64,000 nucleotides of DNA from Streptomyces tibetensis. GTDB taxonomy: Bacteria > Actinomycetota > Actinomycetes > Streptomycetales > Streptomycetaceae. The translations under genes and the position numbers were made by a program. This document shows positions 34,747 to 43,981 of the stretch, piece by piece (positions within the stretch are counted from its first letter, which is position 1; every line of letters starts with the position of its first letter). The stretch spans positions 248,001 through 312,000 of the forward strand of contig NZ_SZVW01000003.1 in the NCBI RefSeq assembly GCF_007655005.1, in the 5' to 3' direction. The notes under the pieces were generated by a model. That model had not been told where the DNA came from. It searched no databases and saw only the letters and a list, made by a program, of their open reading frames with translations.

Positions 34747-37700
34747 ATGACCGACACCGGCCAGGTCCCGGGCGAGGGACTGCCGGAGAGCGCAGGCATG
34801 GTGGAGCAGCCGGACGCCCCCGCGCCCGGTGCGTACCCCTACCTCTCCGAGACCACCGCCGAGGACGAAGACCTGCTGCTGTTGCCGGGCGCCCAGGGCG
34901 CCTGGGGCAACGAGGTCCCGCCGCCCGCGCCGGAGCCGGTCCAGGAGACCGTGCACCAGCCCGGACCGCACGAGATCTCCGGCCGCGACAGCGGCTCCGT
35001 CGACCTCGGCGGCGTCCGCCTGCCCGACCCGCCGCCGATTCCGCCCATCACCCCGCGCCGACCCCTGCACCTCGGCCCGCCGCTGCCCGACAGCTCGGCG
35101 AGCCCCGTCCGCTCCCTCGCCGACCGCGGCCCCGCCGACGCGCCGGCACGCCAGCCGGCAGCGTCCTCGGCGGGTCCCGAGTACCTCGACGGCTCCCGTA
35201 CCTCCGAGGCGCAGACGCAGCCCGCCACGCCCTGGGGCGTACCGGCCCCGCACCCGGCCCAGGTGAGCGCCGGGGTGGCGACTGCGGAAACGGTTGTTCC
35301 GGCGGCGGAACCGATGGGCACGGCCGAGACGGTCGCGACCCAGGTGCCGACGGAGACGGACCACACGACGCCGTCGGCTCCGGCCGCACCCGCGCAGCCC
35401 GTCGACGCCGAGCAGCCCGCGGGCCCGCCCCTGGCGACCGCCGAGCCCGAGCAGGTCGTCCCCGACGCCGACGCGGCTGCCGTAGGCGACCCCGTGGTTC
35501 CGGATGCGGTGCCGGGAGTGGGCCCGGCGGAGGGTCAGCCGGCTGCGGCCGAGGCCGGCCAGGCCCCTGCGGGTGTTCCCGTCGGTGTGGCCGTCCCCGC
35601 TGGTGCGGGTGTCGTCCCGGACGGGGCCCAAGTCGTCGCCCCGGAGGAGGTCATGGCCGCGCAGGGGGCAGACCCCGCAGTCCTGGACGTGGACGCGGCG
35701 GTGGGCCGAGTGACTGCCGCCCAGGCCGGTCTGGTCGCTGCCGGTGGTCCCACCGGTGCGGCCGAGGCTCAGGTGGCAGGGGTTCAGGTGACCGAGGCTC
35801 AGGTGACCGAGGCCGGGTACGTGACTCCCGAGCAGGCTGAGGCCGTCGCGGGTGACCCCGCCGGAACCGCCGCCGTTGCCGACGCGGGCCCGGTGACTGC
35901 CGCCGACGCGGGGACCGTGGCTGCTCCGGAAGCGGTCGCACCGCCGGCTTCGGAGCCGGGACCTGTCGTGAACGGCCCTGCGCACAACGGTGAACCTGCC
36001 GGAGGCTCTCCTGAGGCTCCCGGGCCGGACGCCTCCGGCGAACAGGCCCCGACACCCGCTGCCGAGCAGGCCGTGGCGGCTCCTGCCCCGCAGGCCGACC
36101 AGGCTCCGCAGGCCGTGGCGGCTCCTGCCCCGCAGGCCGACCAGGCTCCGCAGGCCGTGGCGGCTCCTGCTCCGCAGCCCGACCAGGCTCCGCAGGCCGG
36201 CCAGGTCCCGGAGGCGGTCCCGTTCCCGGATGCCGCCGCTGCCCCGGAGCACTCGGCCGTCATCCCGCCCGAGCCCACCGGCGGAGAGGCCCCCGCCCAG
36301 GTATCGGACGAGGCAGTCCCAGACGCTGCCGCGCCCGCGCCCGACGCAGCGGCCCCGGCCCCGGAGGCCGTTGCGCAGATGCCGGCCCCGGGCGTTGCCC
36401 CCGATGCCGCCGCATCAGGCCCGGCCGAGGCTGGACCCGGTGCGGACGCCACCGCCACCGCCACCGCCTCCGAGACCGCGGAGCCGGATCCGGAGGCCGG
36501 CGCCGAAGACGCTGGTCCGCAGCCGCAGCCGCAGCCGCAGCCGCAGCCGGTAATTGACGCTGCGCCAGCCGTGCAGGACCCCGAGGCGGCGGCCCCGCAG
36601 CCCACCCCGCCCGGCCCTCTCCCCGAGGCACCCGGCCAGGTCGACGCCGCCCAGGCCACCGAGCAGGTCGGCCCGGAAGCGACCGCTCCGTCCGCCGAGG
36701 CCGCCGCCACCCCCGGCCCGGCCCAGGTCGCCGAAGGCAGCGCTGCCCCGCCGGCGGACGGTGCCGTCACCCCGGCCCCGGAACCGGCAGCCCTGGCCGC
36801 CGAGCCTGCCGAGACACCCGCCCCCGCGCCGGACACCACCCCGGAAGCGACCGCCCCGGCCCAGCCCCCCGCGGCAGCGACACCCGACGAGGCCCCCGCA
36901 CCGGCCGAGGCCCCGGCCCCCGCACCCGCTCAGGCACCCGAGGCGCCCGTGCCTGCCGCCACCGCCGCGACAGCCCCCACCGCCGACGCGGCAGACCCGG
37001 CCCAGGCGCCGGAGGCGGTCACGGCCGCCCCGACCGCCGAGACCGTCGAGCCCGGCCCTGCCCCCGACGCTCCGACATCCGCCGAGGACGTCACCGTCGT
37101 CCTCCCCGCCCCGGCCGCGGACGAGCAGCCCGGGCAGCCGGTGCAGGGCCCGCAGCAGTCGCCGCCGGCGACGCCCGAGACGCCGGAGCCCTCCGCACCC
37201 GCCGTCACCGTCCCGGCACCCCGCGCCGGCGACGCCGAACTCGCACAGAACGCCGACGACCTGGACACCCGGGCCGCCGAACAGGAAGACCTGGCCGACC
37301 AGGAACGCCGAGAAGAGAGTGCGGCCGCAGTGGCAGAAGCCCGACAGTCCACCGGCCCCGCGGCCCCCGGCTACGACCCCGCCGAGCGCGAGGCCGTCCT
37401 GAAGGTCATGCGCGAACGCCGCGACATCCGCAACGGCTTCCGCAGCGACCCGATCCCGCACGAGGTGCTGCTGCGCGTCCTGGAGGCCGCCCACCACGCC
37501 CCGTCCGTCGGCCACTCGCAGCCGTGGGACTTCGTCGTCATCCGCTCCGCCGACACACGGCGCGCGATGCACGAACTGGCCATGCGCCAGCGCGACGCCT
37601 ACGCGAAGTCCCTCCCCAAGGGCCGGGCGAAGCAGTTCAAGGAACTGAAGATCGAGGCCATCCTCGACACGCCGGTGAACATCGTCGTCACCGCCGACCC

Positions 37701-39087
37701 GACCCGTGGCGGCCGCCACACCCTCGGCCGCCACACCCAGCCCCAGATGGCCCCGTACTCGGCCGCCCTGGCCGTGGAGAACCTCTGGCTCGCCGCCCGC
37801 GCCGAAGGCCTCGGCGTCGGCTGGGTGAGCTTCTTCGACGAGCGCGAGATGGTCCGCGCCCTCGGCCTGCCCGAGCACCTGGAGATCATCGCCTACCTGT
37901 GCGTCGGCTACGTCGACGAGTTCCCGGACGAGCCCGAGCTGTTGCAGGCCGGCTGGTCCAAGCGCCGCCCGCTGTCGTGGGTCGTGCACGAAGAGACATA
38001 CGGCCGCCGTGCCCTGCCCGGAGAGGAACCCCACGACCTGCTCGCCGAGACCGTCGCGCAGATCCGCCCGCTGGACGCCAAGGCGCTCGGCGAGGCGTGG
38101 GAGCGCCAGAAGCGTATGACCAAGCCGGCCGGAGCGCTGGGCATGCTGGAGATCATCTCCGCGCAGCTGTCCGGCCTGTCCCGCCAGTGCCCGCCGCCCA
38201 TCCCGGAGCCCGCGGCCGTCGCGATCTTCGCGGGCGACCACGGTGTGCACGCCCAGGGCGTCACCCCCTGGCCGCAGGAGGTCACGGCCCAGATGGTGGC
38301 CAACTTCCTGGGCGGCGGGGCCGTCTGCAACGCCTTCGCCACCCAGGTCGGTGCCGAGGTGTGCATCGTGGACGTGGGCGTTGCCGCCGACCTGCCGGCC
38401 ACCCCTGGCCTGCTGCCCCGCAAGATCCGTGCCGGCACGTCCGACCTGACGACCGGCCCCGCCATGACCCGCGAGGAGGCCAAGCAGGCCATCGAGGTCG
38501 GCATCGAGACCGCCCGCGATCTGGTCGCCGCCGGCAACAAGGCCCTGCTGACCGGTGAGATGGGCATCGCGAACACCACCGCGTCCGCCGCCCTGATCTC
38601 CGTCTTCACGGGTGCGGACCCGGCGGAGGTCACGGGCCGGGGAACCGGAATCAACGACGAGACCCTCGCCCGCAAGACCGAGGTCGTGCGCCGCGCCCTG
38701 GAACTGCACCAGCCGGACCCGGCCGACCCGATCGGCGTGCTCGCCGCGATCGGAGGCTTCGAGCACGCCGCCATCGTCGGCCTGCTCCTCGGCGGCGCCT
38801 CCCTGCGGACGCCGGTGATCCTGGACGGCGTCAGCGCCGGCGCCGCCGCCCTGGTCGCCCGCGCGATCGCGCCGGAGGTACTGGCCGCGTGCATCGCGGG
38901 CCACCGCAGCGCCGAGCCGGGACACGTCGCCGCCCTCAACAAGCTGGGCCTGCGCCCCCTGGTCGACCTCGACCTGCGGCTCGGCGAGGGCACCGGTGCC
39001 CTGCTCGCCCTGCCGCTGGTCCAGAGCACGGCCCGGGCGATGCACGAGGTGGCGACGTTCGATTCGGCAGGAGTGACGGAGAAGTAG
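34747..39087 (+). CDS. cobT: BluB-CobT fusion with long Ala/Pro-rich N-terminus
   Basis: This 1446-residue protein carries two enzymes that make and attach the lower ligand of cobalamin. Residues 876 to about 1090 are a BluB-type flavin destructase that makes dimethylbenzimidazole (RRDIRNGFRSDPIPHEVLL, HHAPSVGHSQPWDFV, AEGLGVGWVSFFD). Residues about 1098-1446 are CobT, which makes alpha-ribazole phosphate from it (IFAGDHGVHAQGVTPWP, TGEMGIANTTASAAL, LGEGTGALLALPL with the catalytic Glu). The first 870 residues are low-complexity Ala, Pro, Glu, Gln and Val, probably disordered, with a 14-residue unit (AVAAPAPQADQAPQ) three times in a row. Start at ATG 34747; AGGAG lies about 25 bases upstream, and GCGAGGGG nearer. 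Confidence 0.9.
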   Translation: MTDTGQVPGEGLPESAGMVEQPDAPAPGAYPYLSETTAEDEDLLLLPGAQGAWGNEVPPPAPEPVQETVHQPGPHEISGRDSGSVDLGGVRLPDPPPIPPITPRRPLHLGPPLPDSSASPVRSLADRGPADAPARQPAASSAGPEYLDGSRTSEAQTQPATPWGVPAPHPAQVSAGVATAETVVPAAEPMGTAETVATQVPTETDHTTPSAPAAPAQPVDAEQPAGPPLATAEPEQVVPDADAAAVGDPVVPDAVPGVGPAEGQPAAAEAGQAPAGVPVGVAVPAGAGVVPDGAQVVAPEEVMAAQGADPAVLDVDAAVGRVTAAQAGLVAAGGPTGAAEAQVAGVQVTEAQVTEAGYVTPEQAEAVAGDPAGTAAVADAGPVTAADAGTVAAPEAVAPPASEPGPVVNGPAHNGEPAGGSPEAPGPDASGEQAPTPAAEQAVAAPAPQADQAPQAVAAPAPQADQAPQAVAAPAPQPDQAPQAGQVPEAVPFPDAAAAPEHSAVIPPEPTGGEAPAQVSDEAVPDAAAPAPDAAAPAPEAVAQMPAPGVAPDAAASGPAEAGPGADATATATASETAEPDPEAGAEDAGPQPQPQPQPQPVIDAAPAVQDPEAAAPQPTPPGPLPEAPGQVDAAQATEQVGPEATAPSAEAAATPGPAQVAEGSAAPPADGAVTPAPEPAALAAEPAETPAPAPDTTPEATAPAQPPAAATPDEAPAPAEAPAPAPAQAPEAPVPAATAATAPTADAADPAQAPEAVTAAPTAETVEPGPAPDAPTSAEDVTVVLPAPAADEQPGQPVQGPQQSPPATPETPEPSAPAVTVPAPRAGDAELAQNADDLDTRAAEQEDLADQERREESAAAVAEARQSTGPAAPGYDPAEREAVLKVMRERRDIRNGFRSDPIPHEVLLRVLEAAHHAPSVGHSQPWDFVVIRSADTRRAMHELAMRQRDAYAKSLPKGRAKQFKELKIEAILDTPVNIVVTADPTRGGRHTLGRHTQPQMAPYSAALAVENLWLAARAEGLGVGWVSFFDEREMVRALGLPEHLEIIAYLCVGYVDEFPDEPELLQAGWSKRRPLSWVVHEETYGRRALPGEEPHDLLAETVAQIRPLDAKALGEAWERQKRMTKPAGALGMLEIISAQLSGLSRQCPPPIPEPAAVAIFAGDHGVHAQGVTPWPQEVTAQMVANFLGGGAVCNAFATQVGAEVCIVDVGVAADLPATPGLLPRKIRAGTSDLTTGPAMTREEAKQAIEVGIETARDLVAAGNKALLTGEMGIANTTASAALISVFTGADPAEVTGRGTGINDETLARKTEVVRRALELHQPDPADPIGVLAAIGGFEHAAIVGLLLGGASLRTPVILDGVSAGAAALVARAIAPEVLAACIAGHRSAEPGHVAALNKLGLRPLVDLDLRLGEGTGALLALPLVQSTARAMHEVATFDSAGVTEK
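36070..36195. repeat. Three 42-bp tandem units in the bluB-cobT head
   Basis: GCCGTGGCGGCTCCTGCCCC begins each unit at 36070, 36112 and 36154. The third differs at two bases. They code for the repeated 14-residue segment. Confidence 0.88.
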
Positions 39088-39172
39088 GGCTCCCGGCCCT
39101 CCCCGTGGGTCAGTGGGCGGGCGTCCCGCAGAGTGCAGCGCCCGTCCGGACCGCCCCGGACCGCCCACCGGC

Positions 39173-39188
39173 GGCACCCTCGGGTGCC
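39173..39188 (+). terminator. Possible terminator hairpin after bluB-cobT
   Basis: GGCACCC-TC-GGGTGCC is a compact dyad 85 bases after the stop codon. It is weak as a terminator since the loop must open to four bases. Confidence 0.35.
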
Positions 39189-39280
39189 CAGCCACTGGAC
39201 CACCTGAGCCGCTCTCCCTCCCGCCCACTAAAATCCGCACGTCAGGGCACTGAACACCGCCGCAACAGGAGCCGCACCTC

Positions 39281-40522
39281 ATGGCCGAACACCCCGCCTA
39301 CCCCGTAGGCCTCCGCCTCACCGGCCGTCGTGTGGTCGTCCTCGGCGGCGGCCAGGTCGCCCAGCGCCGCCTCCCGGCGCTGATCGCGGCGGGCGCGGAC
39401 ATCCTCCTCGTGTCCCCCGAGGCGACCCCCTCGGTCGAGGCCATGGCGGACGCCGGCGAGATCACCTGGCTGAGGCGCCCGTACCAGGAGGGCGACCTCG
39501 CCGACGCCTGGTACGCCCTGATCGCCACCGGCGACACGGAGGCGAACGGCACGGCATCGGCCGAGGCGGAACGCCACCGCGTCTGGTGCGTCCGGTCCGA
39601 CGACGCCGACAAGGCCACGGCCTGGACCCCGGCCACCGGCCACAGCGAGGGCCTCACGGTCGCCGTCCTGACCACCGACGCCAAGGGGCGCGACCCCCGC
39701 CACACCGCGGCCGTCCGCGACGCGGTCGTCGAAGGCCTGCGCGACGGCACACTCGTCGCCCCGCACCACCGCACCCGCACCCCCGGAGTCGCCCTGGTCG
39801 GCGGCGGCCCCGGCGACCCGGACCTCATCACCGTGCGCGGCCGCCGCCTGCTCGCCGAGGCGGACGTCGTCATCGCGGACCGCCTCGGCCCGCGCGACCT
39901 CCTCGCCGAACTCCCGCCCCACGTCGAGGTGATCGACGCGGCGAAGATCCCCTACGGCCGCTTCATGGCCCAGGAGGCCATCAACCACGCGCTGATCGAG
40001 CACGCGAAGCAGGGCAAGTCGGTCGTCCGGCTGAAGGGCGGCGACCCGTACGTCTTCGGCCGTGGAATGGAGGAGCTCCAGGCCCTCGCCGAGGCCGGCA
40101 TCCCCTGCACGGTCGTCCCCGGGATCTCCAGCTCGATCTCGGTCCCGGGCGCGGCCGGCATCCCGGTCACCCATCGCGGCGTCGCCCACGAGTTCACCGT
40201 CGTCAGCGGCCATGTCGCGCCCGACGACGAGCGCTCCCTGGTCGACTGGCCGTCCCTGGCCCGCCTGACCGGCACGCTGGTGATCCTCATGGGCGTCGAC
40301 AAGATCGGAAAGATCGCCGAGACGCTCGTCGCCCACGGAAAGCCGGCCGGCACCCCCGTCGCCCTCGTCCAGGAGGGCACGACCGCCGCCCAGCGCCGCG
40401 TCGACGCGACCCTCGCGACGGTCGCGGAGACCGTGCGGACCGAGGACGTGAAGCCCCCGGCGGTCATCGTCATCGGCGAGGTCGTGAAGGTCGGCGCCCC
40501 GGCCTCGGCGACAAAAGAGTAA
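39281..40522 (+). CDS. cobA: Uroporphyrinogen-III C-methyltransferase with Met8-like domain
   Basis: The 413-residue protein joins a precorrin-2 dehydrogenase-like N-terminus (about 1-150; VVVLGGGQVAQRRLPALIAA, LLVSPEATPSVEAMA) to a SUMT methyltransferase (about 160-405; ALVGGGPGDPDLITVRGRRL, VVRLKGGDPYVFGRG, VPGISSSISVPGAAGIP). SUMT makes precorrin-2, the branch point to cobalamin and siroheme. The fused build is like CysG, although the Met8 part is short. A TAAAAT -10 box lies at 39229-39234, and AGGAG precedes the ATG. It may serve cobalamin together with the upstream genes, or siroheme. Confidence 0.92.
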   Translation: MAEHPAYPVGLRLTGRRVVVLGGGQVAQRRLPALIAAGADILLVSPEATPSVEAMADAGEITWLRRPYQEGDLADAWYALIATGDTEANGTASAEAERHRVWCVRSDDADKATAWTPATGHSEGLTVAVLTTDAKGRDPRHTAAVRDAVVEGLRDGTLVAPHHRTRTPGVALVGGGPGDPDLITVRGRRLLAEADVVIADRLGPRDLLAELPPHVEVIDAAKIPYGRFMAQEAINHALIEHAKQGKSVVRLKGGDPYVFGRGMEELQALAEAGIPCTVVPGISSSISVPGAAGIPVTHRGVAHEFTVVSGHVAPDDERSLVDWPSLARLTGTLVILMGVDKIGKIAETLVAHGKPAGTPVALVQEGTTAAQRRVDATLATVAETVRTEDVKPPAVIVIGEVVKVGAPASATKE

Positions 40523-40551
40523 CCCCGGGTAACCCAACCCGTCCCGAGCCG

Positions 40552-40580
40552 TTGGCACCACACCCAGGACAAGGCAGTAT
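40552..40580 (+). promoter_or_regulatory. Promoter TTGGCA-N17-CAGTAT, leaderless layout
   Basis: TTGGCA (40552-40557) and CAGTAT (40575-40580) are 17 bases apart; the GTG of the next gene lies 6 bases after the -10 box, so the transcript should begin at the start codon. No Shine-Dalgarno is present. Confidence 0.6.
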
Positions 40581-40586
40581 CACCCT

Positions 40587-41405
40587 GTGGCCGATCTCAT
40601 CACCGTCGAGGATCCCGACGACCCGCGTCTGCGCGACTACACCGGCCTGACCGACGTGGAGCTGCGCCGCAAGCGCGAACCCGCCGAGGGCCTGTTCATC
40701 GCCGAGGGCGAGAAGGTCATCAGAAGGGCCAAGGAAGCGGGCTACGAGATGCGGTCCATGCTGCTCTCGGCCAAGTGGGTCGACGTCATGCGCGACGTCA
40801 TCGACGAACTCCCCGCCCCGGTCTACGCCGTCAGCCCGGAGCTCGCCGAGCAGGTCACCGGCTACCACGTGCACCGCGGCGCGCTCGCCTCCATGCAGCG
40901 CAAACCCCTGCCGACGGCCGCCGACCTGCTCCGGACCGCCCGCCGCGTCGTCATCATGGAGTCGGTCAACGACCACACCAACATCGGCGCCATCTTCCGG
41001 TCGGCCGCCGCCCTCGGCATGGACGCCGTCCTGCTCTCGCCCGACTGCGCCGACCCCCTCTACCGCCGCAGCGTGAAGGTCTCCATGGGCGCGGTCTTCT
41101 CCGTCCCGTACGCCCGCCTCGACACCTGGCCCAAGGGCCTGGAGTCGGTCCGCGAGGCGGGCTTCACCCTCCTCGCCCTCACCCCCGACGAGAAGGCCCG
41201 GTCCCTCGACGAGGCCGCCCCGCACACCATGGACCGCGTGGCCCTCATGCTCGGCGCAGAGGGCGACGGCCTGTCCACCCAGGCCCTGGTCGCCGCCGAC
41301 GAGTGGGTCCGCATCCCGATGTCCCACGGCGTCGACTCCCTCAACGTCGGCGCGGCCGCAGCCGTGGCCTTCTACGCCGTGGCCACCGGCCGGCCCACGG
41401 CCTAG
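40587..41405 (+). CDS. SpoU/TrmH family RNA methyltransferase
   Basis: The 272-residue protein is a SPOUT-type 2'-O-ribose methyltransferase of tRNA or rRNA. Its C-terminal half has the three motifs: ESVNDHTNIGAIFRSAAALG, VALMLGAEGDGLS and IPMSHGVDSLNVGAAAAVA, which fold into the SAM-binding knot. The N-terminal part (FIAEGEKVIRRAKEAGYEM) is a substrate-binding region like that of L30e. It begins with GTG on a predicted leaderless mRNA. The NUDIX gene starts 3 bases after its stop. Confidence 0.93.
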   Translation: MADLITVEDPDDPRLRDYTGLTDVELRRKREPAEGLFIAEGEKVIRRAKEAGYEMRSMLLSAKWVDVMRDVIDELPAPVYAVSPELAEQVTGYHVHRGALASMQRKPLPTAADLLRTARRVVIMESVNDHTNIGAIFRSAAALGMDAVLLSPDCADPLYRRSVKVSMGAVFSVPYARLDTWPKGLESVREAGFTLLALTPDEKARSLDEAAPHTMDRVALMLGAEGDGLSTQALVAADEWVRIPMSHGVDSLNVGAAAAVAFYAVATGRPTA

Positions 41406-41408
41406 GTC

Positions 41409-41807
41409 ATGGCCTGGGAGCAGCGCGAGGCGATCGTCGCCGTGCTCCGGCGCGGCGAGCGCCTCCTGGCGATCCGGCGTGGCCCGGCCGTCGCCCGGCC
41501 CGGCTACTGGCAGCCCCTGAGCGGCAAGGTCGAGCCGGGCGAGAGCCAAGAGCAGGCGGTCGTCCGGGAGGTCCACGAGGAGGTCGGCCTCACCGTCGTA
41601 CCGGAGGCGAAGGTCTGGGAGTCGGAGACCGACGACCACCGTTTCCGGCTCCACTGGTGGACCGCCCGGGCCGACACCGGCGAGGTGGTCCCCGACCCGC
41701 GCGAGGTCGCCGAGACCCGCTGGGTCACCCCGGGGGAGTTCCTGGCCCTTGACCCGGTCTTCGACGGCGACCGCGAGTTCTTCGAGAGGATCCTGCCGGA
41801 GCTGTGA
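41409..41807 (+). CDS. NUDIX hydrolase
   Basis: The 132-residue protein has a complete Nudix box GKVEPGESQEQAVVREVHEE followed by VG, which binds metal and splits nucleoside diphosphate derivatives. The head (EQREAIVAVLRRGERLLAIR) and FRLHWWTARADTGEVV fit small MutT-like or dATP/diphosphoinositol hydrolases. It follows the methyltransferase gene by 3 bases and probably shares its mRNA. Its substrate is unknown. Confidence 0.92.
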   Translation: MAWEQREAIVAVLRRGERLLAIRRGPAVARPGYWQPLSGKVEPGESQEQAVVREVHEEVGLTVVPEAKVWESETDDHRFRLHWWTARADTGEVVPDPREVAETRWVTPGEFLALDPVFDGDREFFERILPEL

Positions 41808-41861
41808 CAGCCCGCTGAAGCCGGGCGTCGCTCCACGGCCGCAGTCGCGCGCCCCGGTTTC

Positions 41862-43310
41862 CTACGGCTCGAAGTTCCGCGGGAGACCGTCCTGCTGGAC
41901 GTGCTCCTGCCGCACGCCGCCCCCGTCGCCGCCGAGCCCCCGCGCCGGTCCCTGGCAGCCCTGCACCAGGGCGATACCGACCGCCACCAGCAATGTCACC
42001 ACGACGAACACGAACAGCCGCTGCCGCAGCAACCGCGGATTGGCGGGCCGTAGTTTCGTCCCCGTGTTCCTGGACGCCGGGCGCCCGGTGCCGCTGTGCG
42101 GGGCGGGGCGCCCGCCACTGCCCGACCGCGTCCCGTCGCGTCCGGTGGGCGTGGGCCGTGGCCCCGACCGCGACGGGGTGCCGCCCCGCGAGGCACCGGG
42201 CCCGCGCATCGGGGTCCTGCCGCGGTTTCCACTCTCCGGCGACCGGTTCCCGCCCCCGGTCGCCCGGGCTCCGCCCCGCGCACCGGTCTGCGAAGCCGTA
42301 CCGTCCGTCGAGGCATGGCCGTCCCGGGAGGGAGACGAACCCCGGGGCGGGGGAGTGCCCCGGCCCCGCTGCGCCCCGGAACTCTGCTGTCCCTGCGGAC
42401 GCCGGGTCCGATCGGGGTAGGTGTCGACGGGCCGGTCGCCGTCGGCACCGCGCGGCGCGGGCGGCCGGACGCCGGCGAGGTCCTGCGACTCCCGGGCCGC
42501 GATCTCCTTCAGCCGCAACGACAGTTGGAGCGTGCTGGGCCGCTCCTCGGGGTCCTTCGCCAGACACGCCCGGACGAGCGGGGCCAGCGCGTCGGGCACA
42601 CCGTGCAGCTGCGGCTCCTCGTGCACCACGCGGTACAGCATCACCTCGGAACTGCCGTGCCCGAAGGGCGAGTCGCCCATCGAGGAGTACGCGAGCGTGG
42701 CGCCGAGCGAGAACACGTCCGTGGCCGGTGTGACGGCGGCCCCGCGCACCTGCTCCGGCGCGAGGAAGCCGGGCGAGCCGACCGCCGTGCCCACATGGGT
42801 GAGCGTCGAGGCGCCGGTGGCCCAGGCGATGCCGAAGTCGATGATCCGCGGCCCCTTGGGGGACAGCAGGATGTTGGACGGCTTCAGGTCCCGGTGCACC
42901 ACTCCGGCCTCGTGCACCGCGACCAGGCCCTCCGAAAGGGCGGCGCCGACGGCCGCGACATCGGCCGCGCAGAGCGGCCCCTCGGCCGCGACCTTGTCGT
43001 GCAGCGAAGGGCCGGGTACGTACTGTGTCGCGAACCAGGGGCGGTCCGCGTCGAGGTCGGCGGCCACCAGCCGGGCCGTGCAGCCACCACGGATCCGCCG
43101 GGCCGCCGAGACCTCACGGGCGAACCGGGAGCGGAACTCCTGGTCCTCCGCCAGGTCGGGACGGATGACCTTGAGCGCGACCCGCTGCCCCTTCTTGTCG
43201 GAGCCCAGGTAGACCACGCCCATCCCGCCCGCGCCGAGCCGTCTGTGAAGCTTGAACGAGCCGACGACGCGCGGGTCCTCGCGCCTCAGGCGCATCATCG
43301 CCATGTTCAT
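41862..43310 (-). CDS. Membrane Ser/Thr protein kinase (PknB-like)
   Basis: The 482-residue protein has an active kinase domain at about 18-270: glycine loop LGAGGMGVVYLG, lysine in VALKVI, HRDLKPSNILL and DFGIAW, with APEQVRGA as the APE motif. A linker of about 140 residues rich in Arg, Gly, Pro and Ser follows, then one membrane segment (RLFVFVVVTLLVAVGIALV) and a short outer tail of about 30 residues. No PASTA domain is seen. It is likely to signal from the membrane; partners are unknown. The start at 43310 is the first of several close ATGs (43310, 43304, 43298, 43295). Confidence 0.92.
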   Translation of the reverse strand: MNMAMMRLRREDPRVVGSFKLHRRLGAGGMGVVYLGSDKKGQRVALKVIRPDLAEDQEFRSRFAREVSAARRIRGGCTARLVAADLDADRPWFATQYVPGPSLHDKVAAEGPLCAADVAAVGAALSEGLVAVHEAGVVHRDLKPSNILLSPKGPRIIDFGIAWATGASTLTHVGTAVGSPGFLAPEQVRGAAVTPATDVFSLGATLAYSSMGDSPFGHGSSEVMLYRVVHEEPQLHGVPDALAPLVRACLAKDPEERPSTLQLSLRLKEIAARESQDLAGVRPPAPRGADGDRPVDTYPDRTRRPQGQQSSGAQRGRGTPPPRGSSPSRDGHASTDGTASQTGARGGARATGGGNRSPESGNRGRTPMRGPGASRGGTPSRSGPRPTPTGRDGTRSGSGGRPAPHSGTGRPASRNTGTKLRPANPRLLRQRLFVFVVVTLLVAVGIALVQGCQGPARGLGGDGGGVRQEHVQQDGLPRNFEP

Positions 43311-43505
43311 CCCCGCTGCCCGGTCCTGTGACGAGCCACAGCTTACGTTTCCGCGGCCGCCCGCGCGCAGAGGCCGCGCCCTCTCGGCGTGATGGATTGT
43401 CAGTGGTGGGTGGGAGACTTGAAAGGTGGTCAGGGAGGGCGCGAAGAGGCGGACTTCGCGTGGCGAGTGATCCCAACCACCCGTCGCAGAAGGGGGATTG
43501 GTCCT

Positions 43506-43745
43506 GTGAAGGGTGATCGTGTGGAGATAGTCGTGGACGCGGGGGACACGACGCGGACGTATGAGGTCGTGGCGAGCAGAGCGGGACGCAGGGTGGAGAC
43601 GACGGTACGCCGAGGTGTCGTGGAAGTGAGCGAAGTCACCCGTAGTGGGAGGGTCGTGCGTACTGCCCGCTTCATGGCGAATCGGGTGCTGGCCCTGGTG
43701 GAACAGCCCGTTCCGCGCGAGGAGAGCTCGGACAAAGAGGGATGA
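43506..43745 (+). CDS. Small conserved-looking protein, 79 aa
   Basis: The 79-residue protein begins VKGDRVEIVVDAGDTTRTYE and is predicted to be mostly beta strands with a charged tail (PREESSDKEG). AAGGGGGA lies about 9 bases before the GTG at 43506. Third-position GC and codon choice are gene-like. It faces away from the kinase gene and precedes a small membrane-protein gene. No family with a known role is recognised. Confidence 0.7.
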   Translation: MKGDRVEIVVDAGDTTRTYEVVASRAGRRVETTVRRGVVEVSEVTRSGRVVRTARFMANRVLALVEQPVPREESSDKEG

Positions 43746-43884
43746 TCCCGGCGGCCCGTCGGGGAAGACCCTGAGACCCGCGCCCCCGTCTCCACCCAGG
43801 GGAGTACATCGCAGGTGGCGGCTCATCCTCGGGGAGGCCCGGCAATCGGTACGAGGGCATGACGCCGGGGAGGGCCCGGACGCC

Positions 43885-43945
43885 TAGATTTGAGGTCAAG
43901 CGGCGGGTGGCAGCACTCGTCCCCCGAGGTCAGACGCCCGCCGCT
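43885..43945 (+). promoter_or_regulatory. -10 box and leader hairpin of a small-protein gene
   Basis: TAGATT (43885-43890) is a likely -10 box. A stem AGCGGCGGG (43899-43907) / CCCGCCGCT (43937-43945) would begin at the first bases of the mRNA, before the small membrane-protein gene. Confidence 0.4.
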
Positions 43946-43981
43946 GCCAACGACAACTGAGAACGGTCAGGAGAGGGACCC

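Noticed and set aside
34723..36252. Minus-strand frame opposite the bluB-cobT head
   Set aside because: It is the shadow of the low-complexity Ala/Pro coding sequence; the plus-strand frame continues into conserved enzyme domains.
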